NCBI GenBank assembly: GCA_900551395.1
Contig: URVX01000021.1
Location: 1-12,595, forward strand
Direction: 5' to 3'
Length of the DNA: 12,595 bases
Origin: an uncultured Subdoligranulum sp.
GTDB lineage: Bacteria; Bacillota; Clostridia; Christensenellales; CAG-314
The notes beneath the pieces were generated by a model, which saw only the letters and a program-made list of their open reading frames with translations, ran no database searches and was not told where the DNA came from. This document shows positions 1-7,648 of the stretch, one piece after another (position 1 is the first letter of the stretch; each line of letters begins with the position of its first letter). The position numbers were made by a program, and so were the translations under genes.

Positions 1-325
1 AATCGAAGGCAGCAAGGCGCAGATAGGACTTTCCGACTACGCGCAGCAGGAATTGGGCGACATCGTTTACGTCAATCTTCCCGAAGTGGGCAGCGACGTT
101 CAATGCGGCAAGGCGTTTACCGACATTGAGTCCGTCAAGGCCGTCAGCGAGGTTCTGAGTCCCGTATGCGGCAAGGTCGCGGCGGTGAACGAGGAGCTTA
201 CCGACGCGCCCGAGAAAATAAACGAATGCCCCGACGATGCCTGGATTGTCGAGGTTGAAATGACCGGCAAAGAGGACGGGCTTATGACCGCCGAGCAGTA
301 CGCCGAATTTATCAAAACGCTTTAA
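1..325 (+). CDS. gcvH: Glycine cleavage system H protein, 5' end outside window
   Basis: Lipoyl carrier protein of the cytoplasmic glycine cleavage complex. Its lipoyl arm takes the aminomethyl group from the P protein, presents it to the T protein, and is reoxidised by the L protein. The frame is open from base 2, so the gene starts before the window; 107 residues are visible against a usual length of about 125-130, so roughly 20 N-terminal residues are missing. Diagnostic segments are GLSDYAQQELGDIVYVNLPE near the visible start and the lipoylation motif ESVKAVS, with the modified lysine at codon 137-139 (visible residue 46). The C-terminal part, with the APEKINE and DDAWIVEVEM segments, is also typical. 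A TTG at 53 could be mistaken for a start, but conserved sequence runs upstream of it. The gene lies 60 bases before gcvPA and is probably in the same operon, with gcvT expected further upstream. Confidence 0.95.
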   Translation, partial: IEGSKAQIGLSDYAQQELGDIVYVNLPEVGSDVQCGKAFTDIESVKAVSEVLSPVCGKVAAVNEELTDAPEKINECPDDAWIVEVEMTGKEDGLMTAEQYAEFIKTL

Positions 326-337
326 TTTGATTGAAAG

Positions 338-372
338 ACAGATTCCGTCCAAAAAGACGGATTTCTGTTTTT
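338..372 (+). terminator. Terminator-like hairpin between gcvH and gcvPA (possible attenuator)
   Basis: ACAGA-T-TCCGTC (338-349) can pair with GACGGA-TT-TCTGT (356-368) across a CAAAAA loop, giving 6 + 5 base pairs with a small internal loop. Five T residues follow directly (368-372), and the gcvPA ribosome binding site starts just after. The shape is that of an intrinsic terminator, but the stem is interrupted and the T-run short, so it is probably partial. It could reduce read-through into gcvPA/gcvPB or stabilise the upstream mRNA 3' end. Its function is inference. Confidence 0.5.
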
Positions 373-385
373 AAAGGAGAGAAGA

Positions 386-1696
386 ATGAGTAAATATACT
401 CCGCACACCGATGCGGACGTAAGAGCCATGCTTGACGCCGTGGGGGCAGAGAGTCTGGACGCGCTTTACGACGACGTTCCCGAAAAGCTGATGCTCAAAA
501 AGCTCGGTCTGGAAAAGGGAATCAGTCAGGCGTCCGCAGAGCGCAAATATGAAAAGACGGCTTCTAAAAACAAGGTGTTCGACACGATTTTGAGAGGCTG
601 CGGCGCTTACGACCACTTTATCCCCGCCGCCGTCAGGTCGCTTGCTTCGAGGAGCGAGTTCGTTACAGCCTACACCCCTTATCAGCCGGAAATCAGTCAG
701 GGTATCCTGCAAACCATTTTCGAGTATCAGACGCTCATGTGTGAGCTTACCGGCATGGACGTGTCAAACGCTTCGGTTTACGACGTGGGCACGGCTGTGG
801 GCGAGGCTATGATTATGTCGTGCGAAAAGAAGCACAAGGTCATCCTTGCCGGAGCCGTCAACCCGGAAACTGCGGCGGTCGCAAAAACCTACGCTTACGC
901 TTCGGGCTTCGAGCTGGTCGAGATTCCGCACAAAAACGGACTTGTCGACCTCGACGCTCTGGAAAAGGCAGCAGACGGCGACACCGCCTGCGTTGTCGCG
1001 CAGTCGCCCAACTATTTCGGACTCATAGAGGACATGAAATCGGTTGGCGACAAGGCCCACGAAAAGGGAGCAAAATTCGTTTACATATTCAATCCCGTGT
1101 CCGCCACGGTGCTTGCCACTCCCAAAGAGTGCGGCGCCGACATTGCGGTGGGCGACGGTCAGCCCCTTGGCATGCCTTTGGCTTTCGGCGGACCTTATCT
1201 CGGAATTCTTACCTGCGACTCCAAAATGAGCAGGCGCATGCCGGGAAGAGTGGTCGGTCAGACTGTGGACAAAAACGGAAAAATCGCTTATGTTCTTACG
1301 CTTCAGGCGCGCGAGCAGCACATCAGACGCGAAAAAGCGCTGAGCAGCATTTGCTCCAATCAGGCGTTGTGCGCGCTGACGGCTGTCGTTTATCTTGCGA
1401 CTATGGGACGCGAGGGCATGAGGCAGGTGGCGGAGCAGTGCGTTTCCAAAGCGCATTATCTCGCAAGCCGCCTTACGCAAATCAAAGGCGTAAAGCTCAA
1501 ATACAACGGCGAGTTTTTCCATGAATTCGCAATCGAAACGGACAAATACGACGAAAAGCTGGAAAAGGCGCTTGCCGCAAAGGGTATTCTGGGCGGTTTG
1601 CGTCTTGACAAAAATACGTCGGTGTGGTGCGCGACCGAAAAAGCGTCAAAGAGCGCGCTTGACGCGGTTGCGGACGCTTTCGCGGAGGTGAAATGA
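386..1696 (+). CDS. gcvPA: Glycine dehydrogenase (decarboxylating), subunit 1
   Basis: N-terminal half of the split P protein. Together with GcvPB it forms the pyridoxal-phosphate enzyme that decarboxylates glycine and passes the aminomethyl group to lipoylated GcvH. The product has 436 residues, normal for this subunit. Recognisable segments are YTPYQPEISQGILQTIFEYQ (residues 96-115), followed by TLMCELTGMDVSNASVYD, then AVGDGQPLG (254-262), FGGPYLG (267-273) and QHIRREKALSSICSNQAL (311-328). The PLP lysine is not in this subunit but in GcvPB. The start at 386 is supported by AAAGGAG at 373-379. The 3' end overlaps the gcvPB start by four bases (ATGA), which implies translational coupling of the two subunits. 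A small peculiarity is YDVGTAVGEA (132-141), where the family usually has YDGATA followed by AEA; the frame is otherwise intact. Confidence 0.97.
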   Translation: MSKYTPHTDADVRAMLDAVGAESLDALYDDVPEKLMLKKLGLEKGISQASAERKYEKTASKNKVFDTILRGCGAYDHFIPAAVRSLASRSEFVTAYTPYQPEISQGILQTIFEYQTLMCELTGMDVSNASVYDVGTAVGEAMIMSCEKKHKVILAGAVNPETAAVAKTYAYASGFELVEIPHKNGLVDLDALEKAADGDTACVVAQSPNYFGLIEDMKSVGDKAHEKGAKFVYIFNPVSATVLATPKECGADIAVGDGQPLGMPLAFGGPYLGILTCDSKMSRRMPGRVVGQTVDKNGKIAYVLTLQAREQHIRREKALSSICSNQALCALTAVVYLATMGREGMRQVAEQCVSKAHYLASRLTQIKGVKLKYNGEFFHEFAIETDKYDEKLEKALAAKGILGGLRLDKNTSVWCATEKASKSALDAVADAFAEVK

Positions 1697-3117
1697 TGTT
1701 GATTTTTGAAAAATCCGTAGCGGGCAGGACGGGAGTGCTGTTAGACGAATGCGACGTGCCCGTAGTCACTCTAAACGCGCCTGAGCGCGCGCAGGAGGCA
1801 AGACTGCCCGAGGTGTCCGAAATAGACGTAATACGCCACTATACCGCTTTGAGCAAGAAGGCTCACGGCGTGGACGACGGTTTTTATCCTCTCGGCAGCT
1901 GCACGATGAAGTACAATCCCCGCGTCAACGACGCCGTTGCGGCTCTGGCCGGCTTTACGCGCGTGCACCCCTTGCAGGGCTTTGAAAACGCCGAGGGCTG
2001 CGTGGAGGTTCTGGACTCGCTGTCCGACAAGCTGTGCGAAATCACGGGCATGGACGCCATTACGCTTCAGCCCGCGGCAGGCGCGCACGGCGAGTTTACC
2101 GGCATGATGCTGGTAAAAAAGTACCACGAGCACAGAAACGACCTCAAACGCAAAAAAATCCTTGTGCCCGACTCTGCGCACGGCACAAATCCCGCCAGCG
2201 CGCACATGTGCGGCTTTGAAATCGTTTCCGTTCCCAGCGACAGCGAGGGCGGAGTGGACATTCAGGCATTGAAATCGCTTGTCGGCGACGACACGGCGGG
2301 ACTTATGCTTACAAACCCCAACACTCTGGGCTTGTTCGACAAAAATATTCTGGAAATCACCGAAATAGTGCACAAGGCGGGCGGTCTGTGCTATTACGAC
2401 GGCGCAAACCTCAACGCGGTTATGGGAGTGGTGCGTCCCGGAGACATGGGCTTCGACGTAATTCATCTCAACCTGCACAAGACCTTCAGCACGCCTCACG
2501 GCGGCGGCGGTCCGGGCAGCGGTCCCGTCGGCTGCAAAAAGCAGCTGGCTTCCTTCCTCCCCGCACCCGTGTTCGGCAAAAAGCCCGAGGGCTACGACAG
2601 CTCTCTGTCGGTCGGCAAGGTAAAGTGCTTTTACGGCAATTTCCTCGTTGCGCTGCGCGCGGCGGTTTACATCGACACTCTGGGCGCGGAGGGCATAAGA
2701 GACGCCGCGCAGAAAGCGGTGCTCAACGCCAATTATCTCATGGCGGGACTCAAAAAATATTATCCCGTGGCGTACGACAGAATTTGTATGCACGAGTTTG
2801 TGCTTACGCTTGAAACGCTCAAGCACGAAACGGGGGTGTCCGCTATGGACGTGGCAAAAGCCATGCTCGATTTCGGTATTCATCCGCCCACAATGTATTT
2901 CCCGCTGATAGTGCACGAGGATCTGATGTTCGAGCCTACCGAAACGGAAACCAAGGAAACTCTGGACGAAGCGATAAGAGCGCTGGGAGAAATCAGGCAA
3001 GCTGCGGACAAGGACGCGCAAAGCCTGCACGGAGCTCCGCACAGGACGATTATCGGCAGAGTGGACGAGGTCAGGGCGGCAAGACAGCCGGTTCTCAAGT
3101 ACGCTTTCGACAACTGA
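1693..3117 (+). CDS. gcvPB: Glycine dehydrogenase (decarboxylating), subunit 2
   Basis: C-terminal half of the split P protein; it carries the PLP-binding lysine and forms the active enzyme with GcvPA. The product has 474 residues, close to the usual 480-490. Family segments in order are FYPLGSCTMKYNPR (64-77), LQPAAGAHGE (125-134), DSAHGTNPASA (160-170), YYDGANLNA (234-242) and HLNLHKTFSTPHGGGGPG (258-275). By family position the Schiff-base lysine is Lys263 in LHKTF. Two ATG codons stand in tandem at 1693 and 1696. The binding site GGAGG at 1684-1688 is 4 bases from the first and 7 from the second, so the second may be the better start, making the product one residue shorter. It is the last gene of the operon; a strong terminator lies 15 bases after the stop. 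Confidence 0.97.
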   Translation: MMLIFEKSVAGRTGVLLDECDVPVVTLNAPERAQEARLPEVSEIDVIRHYTALSKKAHGVDDGFYPLGSCTMKYNPRVNDAVAALAGFTRVHPLQGFENAEGCVEVLDSLSDKLCEITGMDAITLQPAAGAHGEFTGMMLVKKYHEHRNDLKRKKILVPDSAHGTNPASAHMCGFEIVSVPSDSEGGVDIQALKSLVGDDTAGLMLTNPNTLGLFDKNILEITEIVHKAGGLCYYDGANLNAVMGVVRPGDMGFDVIHLNLHKTFSTPHGGGGPGSGPVGCKKQLASFLPAPVFGKKPEGYDSSLSVGKVKCFYGNFLVALRAAVYIDTLGAEGIRDAAQKAVLNANYLMAGLKKYYPVAYDRICMHEFVLTLETLKHETGVSAMDVAKAMLDFGIHPPTMYFPLIVHEDLMFEPTETETKETLDEAIRALGEIRQAADKDAQSLHGAPHRTIIGRVDEVRAARQPVLKYAFDN

Positions 3118-3131
3118 AGCTTTTAAAACAG

Positions 3132-3160
3132 AACAGACGCGTTTCGCGTCTGTTTTTTTT
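3132..3160 (+). terminator. Intrinsic terminator of the gcv operon
   Basis: A perfect 9-bp stem, ACAGACGCG (3133-3141) with CGCGTCTGT (3145-3153), closes a TTT loop and is followed by eight T residues (3153-3160). One further A-T pair (3132/3154) can extend it. It lies just after the gcvPB stop and marks the end of the glycine cleavage transcript. Confidence 0.95.
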
Positions 3161-3284
3161 GCGCAAGTTACGTCTGACTTTAGTAGAGGAAACGGGAAAA
3201 ACGCTTAACGCAAGCGGCAGGGAGGGAAAAGCCGCAAAAAGCAAAGGAGCAAACGAAAACGAAAAAATTCGGAAGTTTTTCAAG

Positions 3285-3316
3285 CTTAAAAGCCGCCTGC
3301 AGAGGCGGCATTTAAG
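3285..3316 (-). terminator. Probable pepF terminator, possibly acting in both directions
   Basis: GCCGCC (3292-3297) pairs with GGCGGC (3304-3309) across a 6-base loop. After an A-A mismatch, the outer arms CTTAAA (3285-3290) and TTTAAG (3311-3316) continue the stem. Read on the minus strand, the core stem is followed by TTTTAAG, downstream of the pepF stop. The T-tract is short and partly part of the extended stem. On the plus strand the same element could catch read-through from the gcv operon. Confidence 0.7.
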
Positions 3317-3334
3317 GAAAAATTTTAAATAAAA

Positions 3335-5119
3335 TTATTTGCAGAGCTCTTTAAGCTCGTCGAGAGTCTCTTTGAAAATGTTGGCGACGGTTTCGAAGGG
3401 AGCGGAGGTTTCCAGATCCACGCCTGCAATTCTCAATTCGTTTACGGGGTCGAGGCTGCAGCCCGTGGAGAGAAATTCCTTGTAGCGTTTAACGGCAGGC
3501 TCGCCCTCCTTGAGAATTTTGTCGGCAATGCAGATTGCGCTTGTTATGCCGGTGGCGTACTTGTACACATAGAAGCCTCTGTAAAAATGGGGTATGCGGC
3601 ACCATTCGTATCTTATCTGTCTGTTGTGCTCCACTGCGGGACCGTAATACTTTTTGTTTAGCTCGTAATAAATGTCGGAAAGGCTCTCGTAATTGAAAGG
3701 TTTGTCCGTTTCGATAAGCTCGTGCGCCTTTGCCTCGAACTCCGCAAACATGGTCTGACGGAACATGGTGGTGCGGATTGTGTCAAGCAGATAGCTCAAC
3801 AGATATTTGCGCATATCCTTGTCCGTTTCCTTTTTGAGCAGATGACGGAGCAGCAGGATTTCGTTGCAGGTGCTCGCCACTTCGGCAACGAAAATGGTGT
3901 AATTGTTCTGCTCGCGCCCCTGCGCTTCGCAGCTGTAGTAGCTGTGCATGGAGTGCCCCAGCTCGTGCGCGATTGTAAACACGTCGTGGGTTGTCTTTTC
4001 GTAATTGAGCAGGACAAACGGATGAACGCCGTACACGCCCATGGAATAAGCGCCGCTGCGTTTTCCCGGCGTTTCGTATACGTCCATCCAGCGCTCGTCG
4101 TAAGCTCTTTGAAGCAGTCCCTGATATTCCTCGCCCAGAGGCTTGAGACCTTCTTTGACCAAAGCAAACGCCTCGTCGAACTCAAGCGCGAGATTGGCTG
4201 CGGGAATCATGGGGTAGTTCAGGTCGTACATGTTGAGCGTATCCAGTCCCATGACCTTTTTTCTCAAAGCTATGTATTCGTGCAGCATGGGCAGAGTTTT
4301 GTTTACGCTTTCGATTAAGTTGTCGTAAACCTTTCTGTCGACCTCCTCGTAAAACAGAGCTTTTTCCAGCGCGCTGTTGAATTTGCGCGCTTTGGCAAAG
4401 AAGCAATCCTGCCTTACGCTGCCGCAGTAAAGCCCCGCTATGGTGTTGATTTTGCCTTCGTATGCCTTGTACCACGTTTCAAACGCCTGTTTTCTGACCT
4501 CCTGCGAGGGGTTCTGCATAAGCATGCTGTAGCTGCCGTGAGAGAGAGCCACAGGCTCGCCGTCGACCTTGACGGTGCCCCAATCCATTTCGCCGTTGTC
4601 CAGTCTGCCGAAGGTTTCGCGGAAATATCCCGTGACCTCGCCTGCGTTTGTGAGCAGCTCTTCCGCTTCGGCGGAGAGCACGTGCGCCTTTCCCGCTTTG
4701 ATTTTGCGGAGAACGGAATTGTACTTTTTGAATTCGGGCTTTGCCATGATTGCATCCAGCGTTTTTTCGTCCAGCTTGCTCAGCTCGGGCTGAACGAAAG
4801 AAAACGCCACTCCGAATTTGTTGTTTATGCTCATGACCTTGTCCTTGAGCGCCTGCACGTCTGTGTTTTTGCTGTCCTCGTCCATTTTCATGTGGGTGTA
4901 GCACAGCGCTTTTTCCAGATGCTCGTCAATGTCGCCAACAAGCATCAACAGCTCGTAAATATCCTTTTCGTTGTTGAGTCTGCCCTCATAGGCTTTGATT
5001 TTGCCGATAAGCTCGCTTGCCGTCGCGCAGTCCTTTTCGAGCAGCGCCTCGTCCGGATAAATAGCCGAGAGATCCCAAGTATATTTTACCGGAATATCCT
5101 GTCTGTTTTCGTAACCCAT
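3335..5119 (-). CDS. pepF: Oligoendopeptidase F, M3 family zinc metallopeptidase
   Basis: Cytoplasmic zinc peptidase that cuts short and medium peptides, with a general role in peptide turnover. The product has 594 residues, matching the usual length of about 600. The zinc site is HELGH at residues 385-389 (codons 3967-3953), preceded by TTHDVFTIA. The probable third ligand is Glu413 in FVAEVAST, at the spacing seen in the M3 family. The C-terminal hallmark, WCRIPHFYRGFYVYKYATG, is present, followed by FLSTGCS and LRIAGVD. I chose the start at 5119 because AAGGAG lies 11 bases upstream (complement of 5131-5136) and the protein then begins MGYENRQDIPVKYTWDLSAI, as in relatives. An in-frame extension to 5230 has no comparable binding site and an unconserved sequence. 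No signal peptide is seen. The gene stands alone, convergent with gcvPB and divergent from the lipoprotein gene. Confidence 0.96.
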   Translation of the reverse strand: MGYENRQDIPVKYTWDLSAIYPDEALLEKDCATASELIGKIKAYEGRLNNEKDIYELLMLVGDIDEHLEKALCYTHMKMDEDSKNTDVQALKDKVMSINNKFGVAFSFVQPELSKLDEKTLDAIMAKPEFKKYNSVLRKIKAGKAHVLSAEAEELLTNAGEVTGYFRETFGRLDNGEMDWGTVKVDGEPVALSHGSYSMLMQNPSQEVRKQAFETWYKAYEGKINTIAGLYCGSVRQDCFFAKARKFNSALEKALFYEEVDRKVYDNLIESVNKTLPMLHEYIALRKKVMGLDTLNMYDLNYPMIPAANLALEFDEAFALVKEGLKPLGEEYQGLLQRAYDERWMDVYETPGKRSGAYSMGVYGVHPFVLLNYEKTTHDVFTIAHELGHSMHSYYSCEAQGREQNNYTIFVAEVASTCNEILLLRHLLKKETDKDMRKYLLSYLLDTIRTTMFRQTMFAEFEAKAHELIETDKPFNYESLSDIYYELNKKYYGPAVEHNRQIRYEWCRIPHFYRGFYVYKYATGITSAICIADKILKEGEPAVKRYKEFLSTGCSLDPVNELRIAGVDLETSAPFETVANIFKETLDELKELCK

Positions 5120-5179
5120 TGTCTTATAGTCTCCTTGTCTATCGGTTTGAAATCCGAATATTTTTCCGATAAATATATT

Positions 5180-5209
5180 AACATATCGGCACGGTTTTTC
5201 GTATGACAA
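5180..5209 (-). promoter_or_regulatory. Possible pepF promoter
   Basis: On the minus strand TTGTCA (complement of 5204-5209) is separated by 18 bases from TATGTT (complement of 5180-5185), upstream of the pepF start. The -35 matches well and the -10 only 4 of 6. The surroundings are AT-rich and other hexamer pairs are possible, so this is tentative. Confidence 0.35.
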
Positions 5210-5381
5210 AACAATGAAATAGATTTTCACCTGATGACTTTATTCGGCATGAAAAAGTGCAAACGGAGTAAACTTCAAGAATAACCGAAAACTTTTGTGA
5301 ACGCCCGGAAAAAGGAAAATGTGCTTAAGTTTTCAACTCGTTTAAGGAAAAAACAGGAATCGCCCAAACGCAAATTTTTTG

Positions 5382-5410
5382 TTGACCTTGCGGAGGTTTT
5401 CGTTTATAAT
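5382..5410 (+). promoter_or_regulatory. Consensus sigma-70/SigA promoter for the lipoprotein gene
   Basis: TTGACC (5382-5387) and a perfect TATAAT (5405-5410) are separated by exactly 17 bases. An A/T-rich stretch lies just upstream (5371-5380). Transcription should start near 5417, giving a leader of about 38 bases with GGGAGG (5442-5447) placed 7 bases before the ATG at 5455. The near-perfect match suggests strong, housekeeping-type expression. Confidence 0.9.
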
Positions 5411-5454
5411 GGGTGCACCGTAACAGTCGAGAGACTTAAAAGGGAGGAAAACCA

Positions 5455-7491
5455 ATGAAATCAAAAACAAAGCTTCTGCTGGTTGTTTTGCTTCTGGCGC
5501 TTGCGTTTACGTTTGTGCTTGCGGCGTGCGACGGCAAGGATGCGACGCCTGTTTCTATCGAAGTGACGAAGGCGCCGGACAGATCCGTTTATCTTGTGGA
5601 CGACTATCTTGACGTATCGGGCGGTATTCTCACCGTTACATACAGCAACGGCAAAACCAAAGAAGTGCCCATGACGCAGGATATGGTTATGTCTGACAAA
5701 ATGACGGTTGGCGAAAAGAAGATTACCGTCACTTATACCGAAGGGGAAATCAAGCTGACCTCTACCTGGGACGTAAAGGTTTACACCAAATTCGTAACGG
5801 AGCTCGTGCTTGTGAGCAAGCCCCAAAAGGTTTCTTACGTTGCAGGACAGACCTTTGACCCTACCGGTATTTCCGTTAAGGCGGTTTACAGAGACGGTTC
5901 GGAAGAGGACGTCACAGCCGGCGTCGCTTACAACAAAACGGTGCTTTCGGCGGAGGATGAATTTATAGTGGTTTCCTACGGCGAAAGAAATGTCAAGGTG
6001 GATATTTCCGTTGCGGAAAAAACACTTTACGCCTTGACGGTTAAGCAGGCTCCCGAAAGGACGGCTTATGTCGTCGGCGAAAAATTCGACGCGACGGGAC
6101 TCGTGCTCACCGCGCAGTACAATGACGGCACCAGCTTTGACGCAACCGGACAGTTCACGTTCTCCGACGTGCCTTTGACGTCCGAGACTACCTTTGTGGA
6201 GGTTACCTACAAAAATTATACCGACGTCGTATGCAATGTTCCCGTAAGCGTGTACGAAAAGGAAGGGCTTGTGCTGACGGTCAAGACTTCTCCCGCCAAA
6301 ACCGTTTATGTCGAAGGGCAGACCTTTGACCCTACGGGGCTTGTGCTTTACGCAAGCTACGGCGGAAAGGTGGGCTTTGACGTGACGGAAGGTATTTCCT
6401 TTGACAAAACCGCGTTGAGCATTGACGACACCGCAGTAGTCGCAACATGGGAAGGAGCAAGCGTTGACATACCGGTAACGGTTGTTGCAAAAGCGATCAA
6501 TCGCCTGACTGTGAAGACACAGCCTTCCAAAACCGTTTACATCGAGGGTGAAGTTTTCGACCCCGCAGGTCTTGTCATAGGCGTGCAATGGAACGACGAA
6601 AGCGAAACCGAGATAGATTGGCAGGAGTCCGGACTCGTTTTCAACAAAACGGAGGCTTTGAAGCTCAACGACTCTATCGTTGTGGCTTCTTACAGCGGGA
6701 AAACGGTAAATATTTCCATCAGAGTCGTTGCGGCGACGTTGAACAACGACATAGACGACGAAGCGGTGGCTGCTGTTGAAAGCGCCAAGGACATTTACAA
6801 CAAATACAGCGGCGGAGACCAGAAAACCTACAAGACTTTTGCCGAAGTGAAAGCCGATTATGCAAACTTCGAGTTTTACGTCAAACTTGCCGATGTGTCC
6901 TTAGCTCCTCAGACGCTCACTATAGGCGGAACGCAATACGACATGGACGCGACTGTGATTTTGTCCATTGGCAACAACGTGTTTGTAAGGGACTCCGTGT
7001 GGTTTTGGGACGACGAGAGCAATGAGCTTTACGTTTCCGCGATAGTCGTGCTTTTCGAAGCCGGCGAGGGCAAAGTGAAAATGAACGACGTCGAAATGCA
7101 GATAGCAGTCGATGCGCTGAGAGGTTCTCTTTCCGTTTCGAATGTGACGATAAACGGTTCCAGCACGGTTTCTCAAAACGAGGGCAAGTATGATGTGACG
7201 CTCAAAAACGGCAGCGACATGCTTAAAATCGCTTACGACGGAGCGGAGACGAGCGACCTGATTATCACCAGAAAAATTATCGTCAAGGGAGACCAGACAA
7301 CCGTTTCGTACGGCTTTACCTCTCCCGAAAGCGATCTGGCTCTGGGATATTATCCTCAATGGGGAGCGACCGCCGAGGACAACGAAAGCGGCGATTATAC
7401 TCTGACTTACAGCGTGTACGTTTTCGGAAAGGGACTTGTCGAACTGAAATTCAACATCGACATAGACATTCCTCAGGCTAAATTAAATTAG
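5455..7491 (+). CDS. Secreted lipoprotein with five bacterial Ig-like (Big_3-type) repeats
   Basis: Predicted surface lipoprotein of 678 residues with no known enzymatic role. The N-terminus has a basic start (MKSKTK), a hydrophobic stretch (7-24) and a lipobox, LAAC, with Cys25 as the lipidated residue. Five repeats of about 75-80 residues follow, at roughly 33-112, 115-188, 192-267, 272-346 and 350-426. They share a pattern of P-x-K/R-T-V-Y-x-x-G-x-x-F-D-P-T-G-L followed by a Y-x-D-G turn, which matches the Big_3 family of bacterial Ig-like domains. Repeat 1 is the most diverged. Residues 431-678 are not recognised: they start with a charged helical stretch (about 433-470) and then appear beta-rich, with no catalytic motif, membrane segment or sortase signal seen. 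Cell-wall attachment or substrate binding is a guess. The gene is monocistronic, with its own promoter and a terminator hairpin. Confidence 0.93.
   Translation: MKSKTKLLLVVLLLALAFTFVLAACDGKDATPVSIEVTKAPDRSVYLVDDYLDVSGGILTVTYSNGKTKEVPMTQDMVMSDKMTVGEKKITVTYTEGEIKLTSTWDVKVYTKFVTELVLVSKPQKVSYVAGQTFDPTGISVKAVYRDGSEEDVTAGVAYNKTVLSAEDEFIVVSYGERNVKVDISVAEKTLYALTVKQAPERTAYVVGEKFDATGLVLTAQYNDGTSFDATGQFTFSDVPLTSETTFVEVTYKNYTDVVCNVPVSVYEKEGLVLTVKTSPAKTVYVEGQTFDPTGLVLYASYGGKVGFDVTEGISFDKTALSIDDTAVVATWEGASVDIPVTVVAKAINRLTVKTQPSKTVYIEGEVFDPAGLVIGVQWNDESETEIDWQESGLVFNKTEALKLNDSIVVASYSGKTVNISIRVVAATLNNDIDDEAVAAVESAKDIYNKYSGGDQKTYKTFAEVKADYANFEFYVKLADVSLAPQTLTIGGTQYDMDATVILSIGNNVFVRDSVWFWDDESNELYVSAIVVLFEAGEGKVKMNDVEMQIAVDALRGSLSVSNVTINGSSTVSQNEGKYDVTLKNGSDMLKIAYDGAETSDLIITRKIIVKGDQTTVSYGFTSPESDLALGYYPQWGATAEDNESGDYTLTYSVYVFGKGLVELKFNIDIDIPQAKLN
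5551..6732 (+). repeat. Five tandem Ig-like repeats within the lipoprotein gene
   Basis: Approximate units are 5551-5790, 5797-6018, 6028-6255, 6268-6492 and 6502-6732. Similarity is mostly at protein level, centred on the VYxxGxxFDPTGL motif. Units 2 and 4 share an identical 17-base stretch, CAGACCTTTGACCCTAC (5848-5864 and 6319-6335), and units 4 and 5 share the LTVKT-x-P-x-KTVY opening. This suggests internal duplication followed by divergence, rather than a recent exact array. Confidence 0.85.
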
Positions 7492-7498
7492 ATGTTTG

Positions 7499-7531
7499 AC
7501 GGGCCGGCTTGAAGCCGGTCCGTTGTCGTTT
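7499..7531 (+). terminator. Probable terminator of the lipoprotein gene
   Basis: A stable GC-rich hairpin starts 8 bases after the stop codon. ACGG-G-CCGGC (7499-7508) pairs with GCCGG-T-CCGT (7514-7523) around a TTGAA loop, with a G-T wobble in the stem. The following tract, TGTCGTTT, is only moderately T-rich, so termination may be incomplete. Confidence 0.65.
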
Positions 7532-7603
7532 GAACGCTGTTTGAGTCGGCTGCGCGTCGGAGTGAAGCGTATAAAACATTGTGTCCGACGTTCTTTTGAT
7601 TTG

Positions 7604-7632
7604 TTGACTTTAGAGCGGCAATATGATAAAAT
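7604..7632 (+). promoter_or_regulatory. Promoter of the purine operon
   Basis: TTGACT (7604-7609) and TAAAAT (7627-7632) are 17 bases apart, each matching the SigA consensus at 5 of 6 positions. Transcription would start near 7639-7640, about ten bases before the riboswitch P1 stem, which is what a riboswitch-controlled leader requires. Confidence 0.85.
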
Positions 7633-7648
7633 AAATATATATTCGGCG

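Larger units (their letters stand above)
5120..5454. other. Divergent intergenic region, no gene
   Basis: This 335-base AT-rich gap separates pepF from the lipoprotein gene. It holds the pepF ribosome binding site and possible promoter at its left end, and the lipoprotein promoter and ribosome binding site at its right end. Between about 5231 and 5380 I see no coding frame with a credible start, no strong hairpin and no repeat. A short dyad, GGTGCACC (5412-5419), falls at the expected start of the lipoprotein transcript. Confidence 0.7.

Noticed and set aside
1771..3042. Long open frame (423 codons) antisense to gcvPB
   Set aside because: It mirrors the codon structure of gcvPB, has no recognisable family and no ribosome binding site. 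The same holds for the long antisense frames within gcvPA (764-1522), the lipoprotein gene (5461-6588), purC (8387-9184) and purF (9541-10221).
3161..3284. Small open frame in the gap between gcvPB and pepF
   Set aside because: Low-complexity A/G-rich sequence between two terminators; the minus-strand frame runs back across the gcv terminator and has no credible start site.
3722..4318. 198-codon open frame on the + strand within pepF
   Set aside because: It is the complement of highly conserved pepF sequence including the HELGH zinc site; the translated product has no family features.
5120..5230. N-terminal extension of pepF from an ATG at 5230
   Set aside because: The added 37 residues are not PepF-like, cover the possible promoter, and lack a good ribosome binding site. 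The ATG at 5119 has AAGGAG upstream and matches the usual N-terminus.
5243..5296. PurR-like boxes (TTCGG and CCGAA) in the pepF-lipoprotein gap
   Set aside because: Only partial matches to the PurBox core, spaced too far apart for a paired site, and not next to a purine gene.
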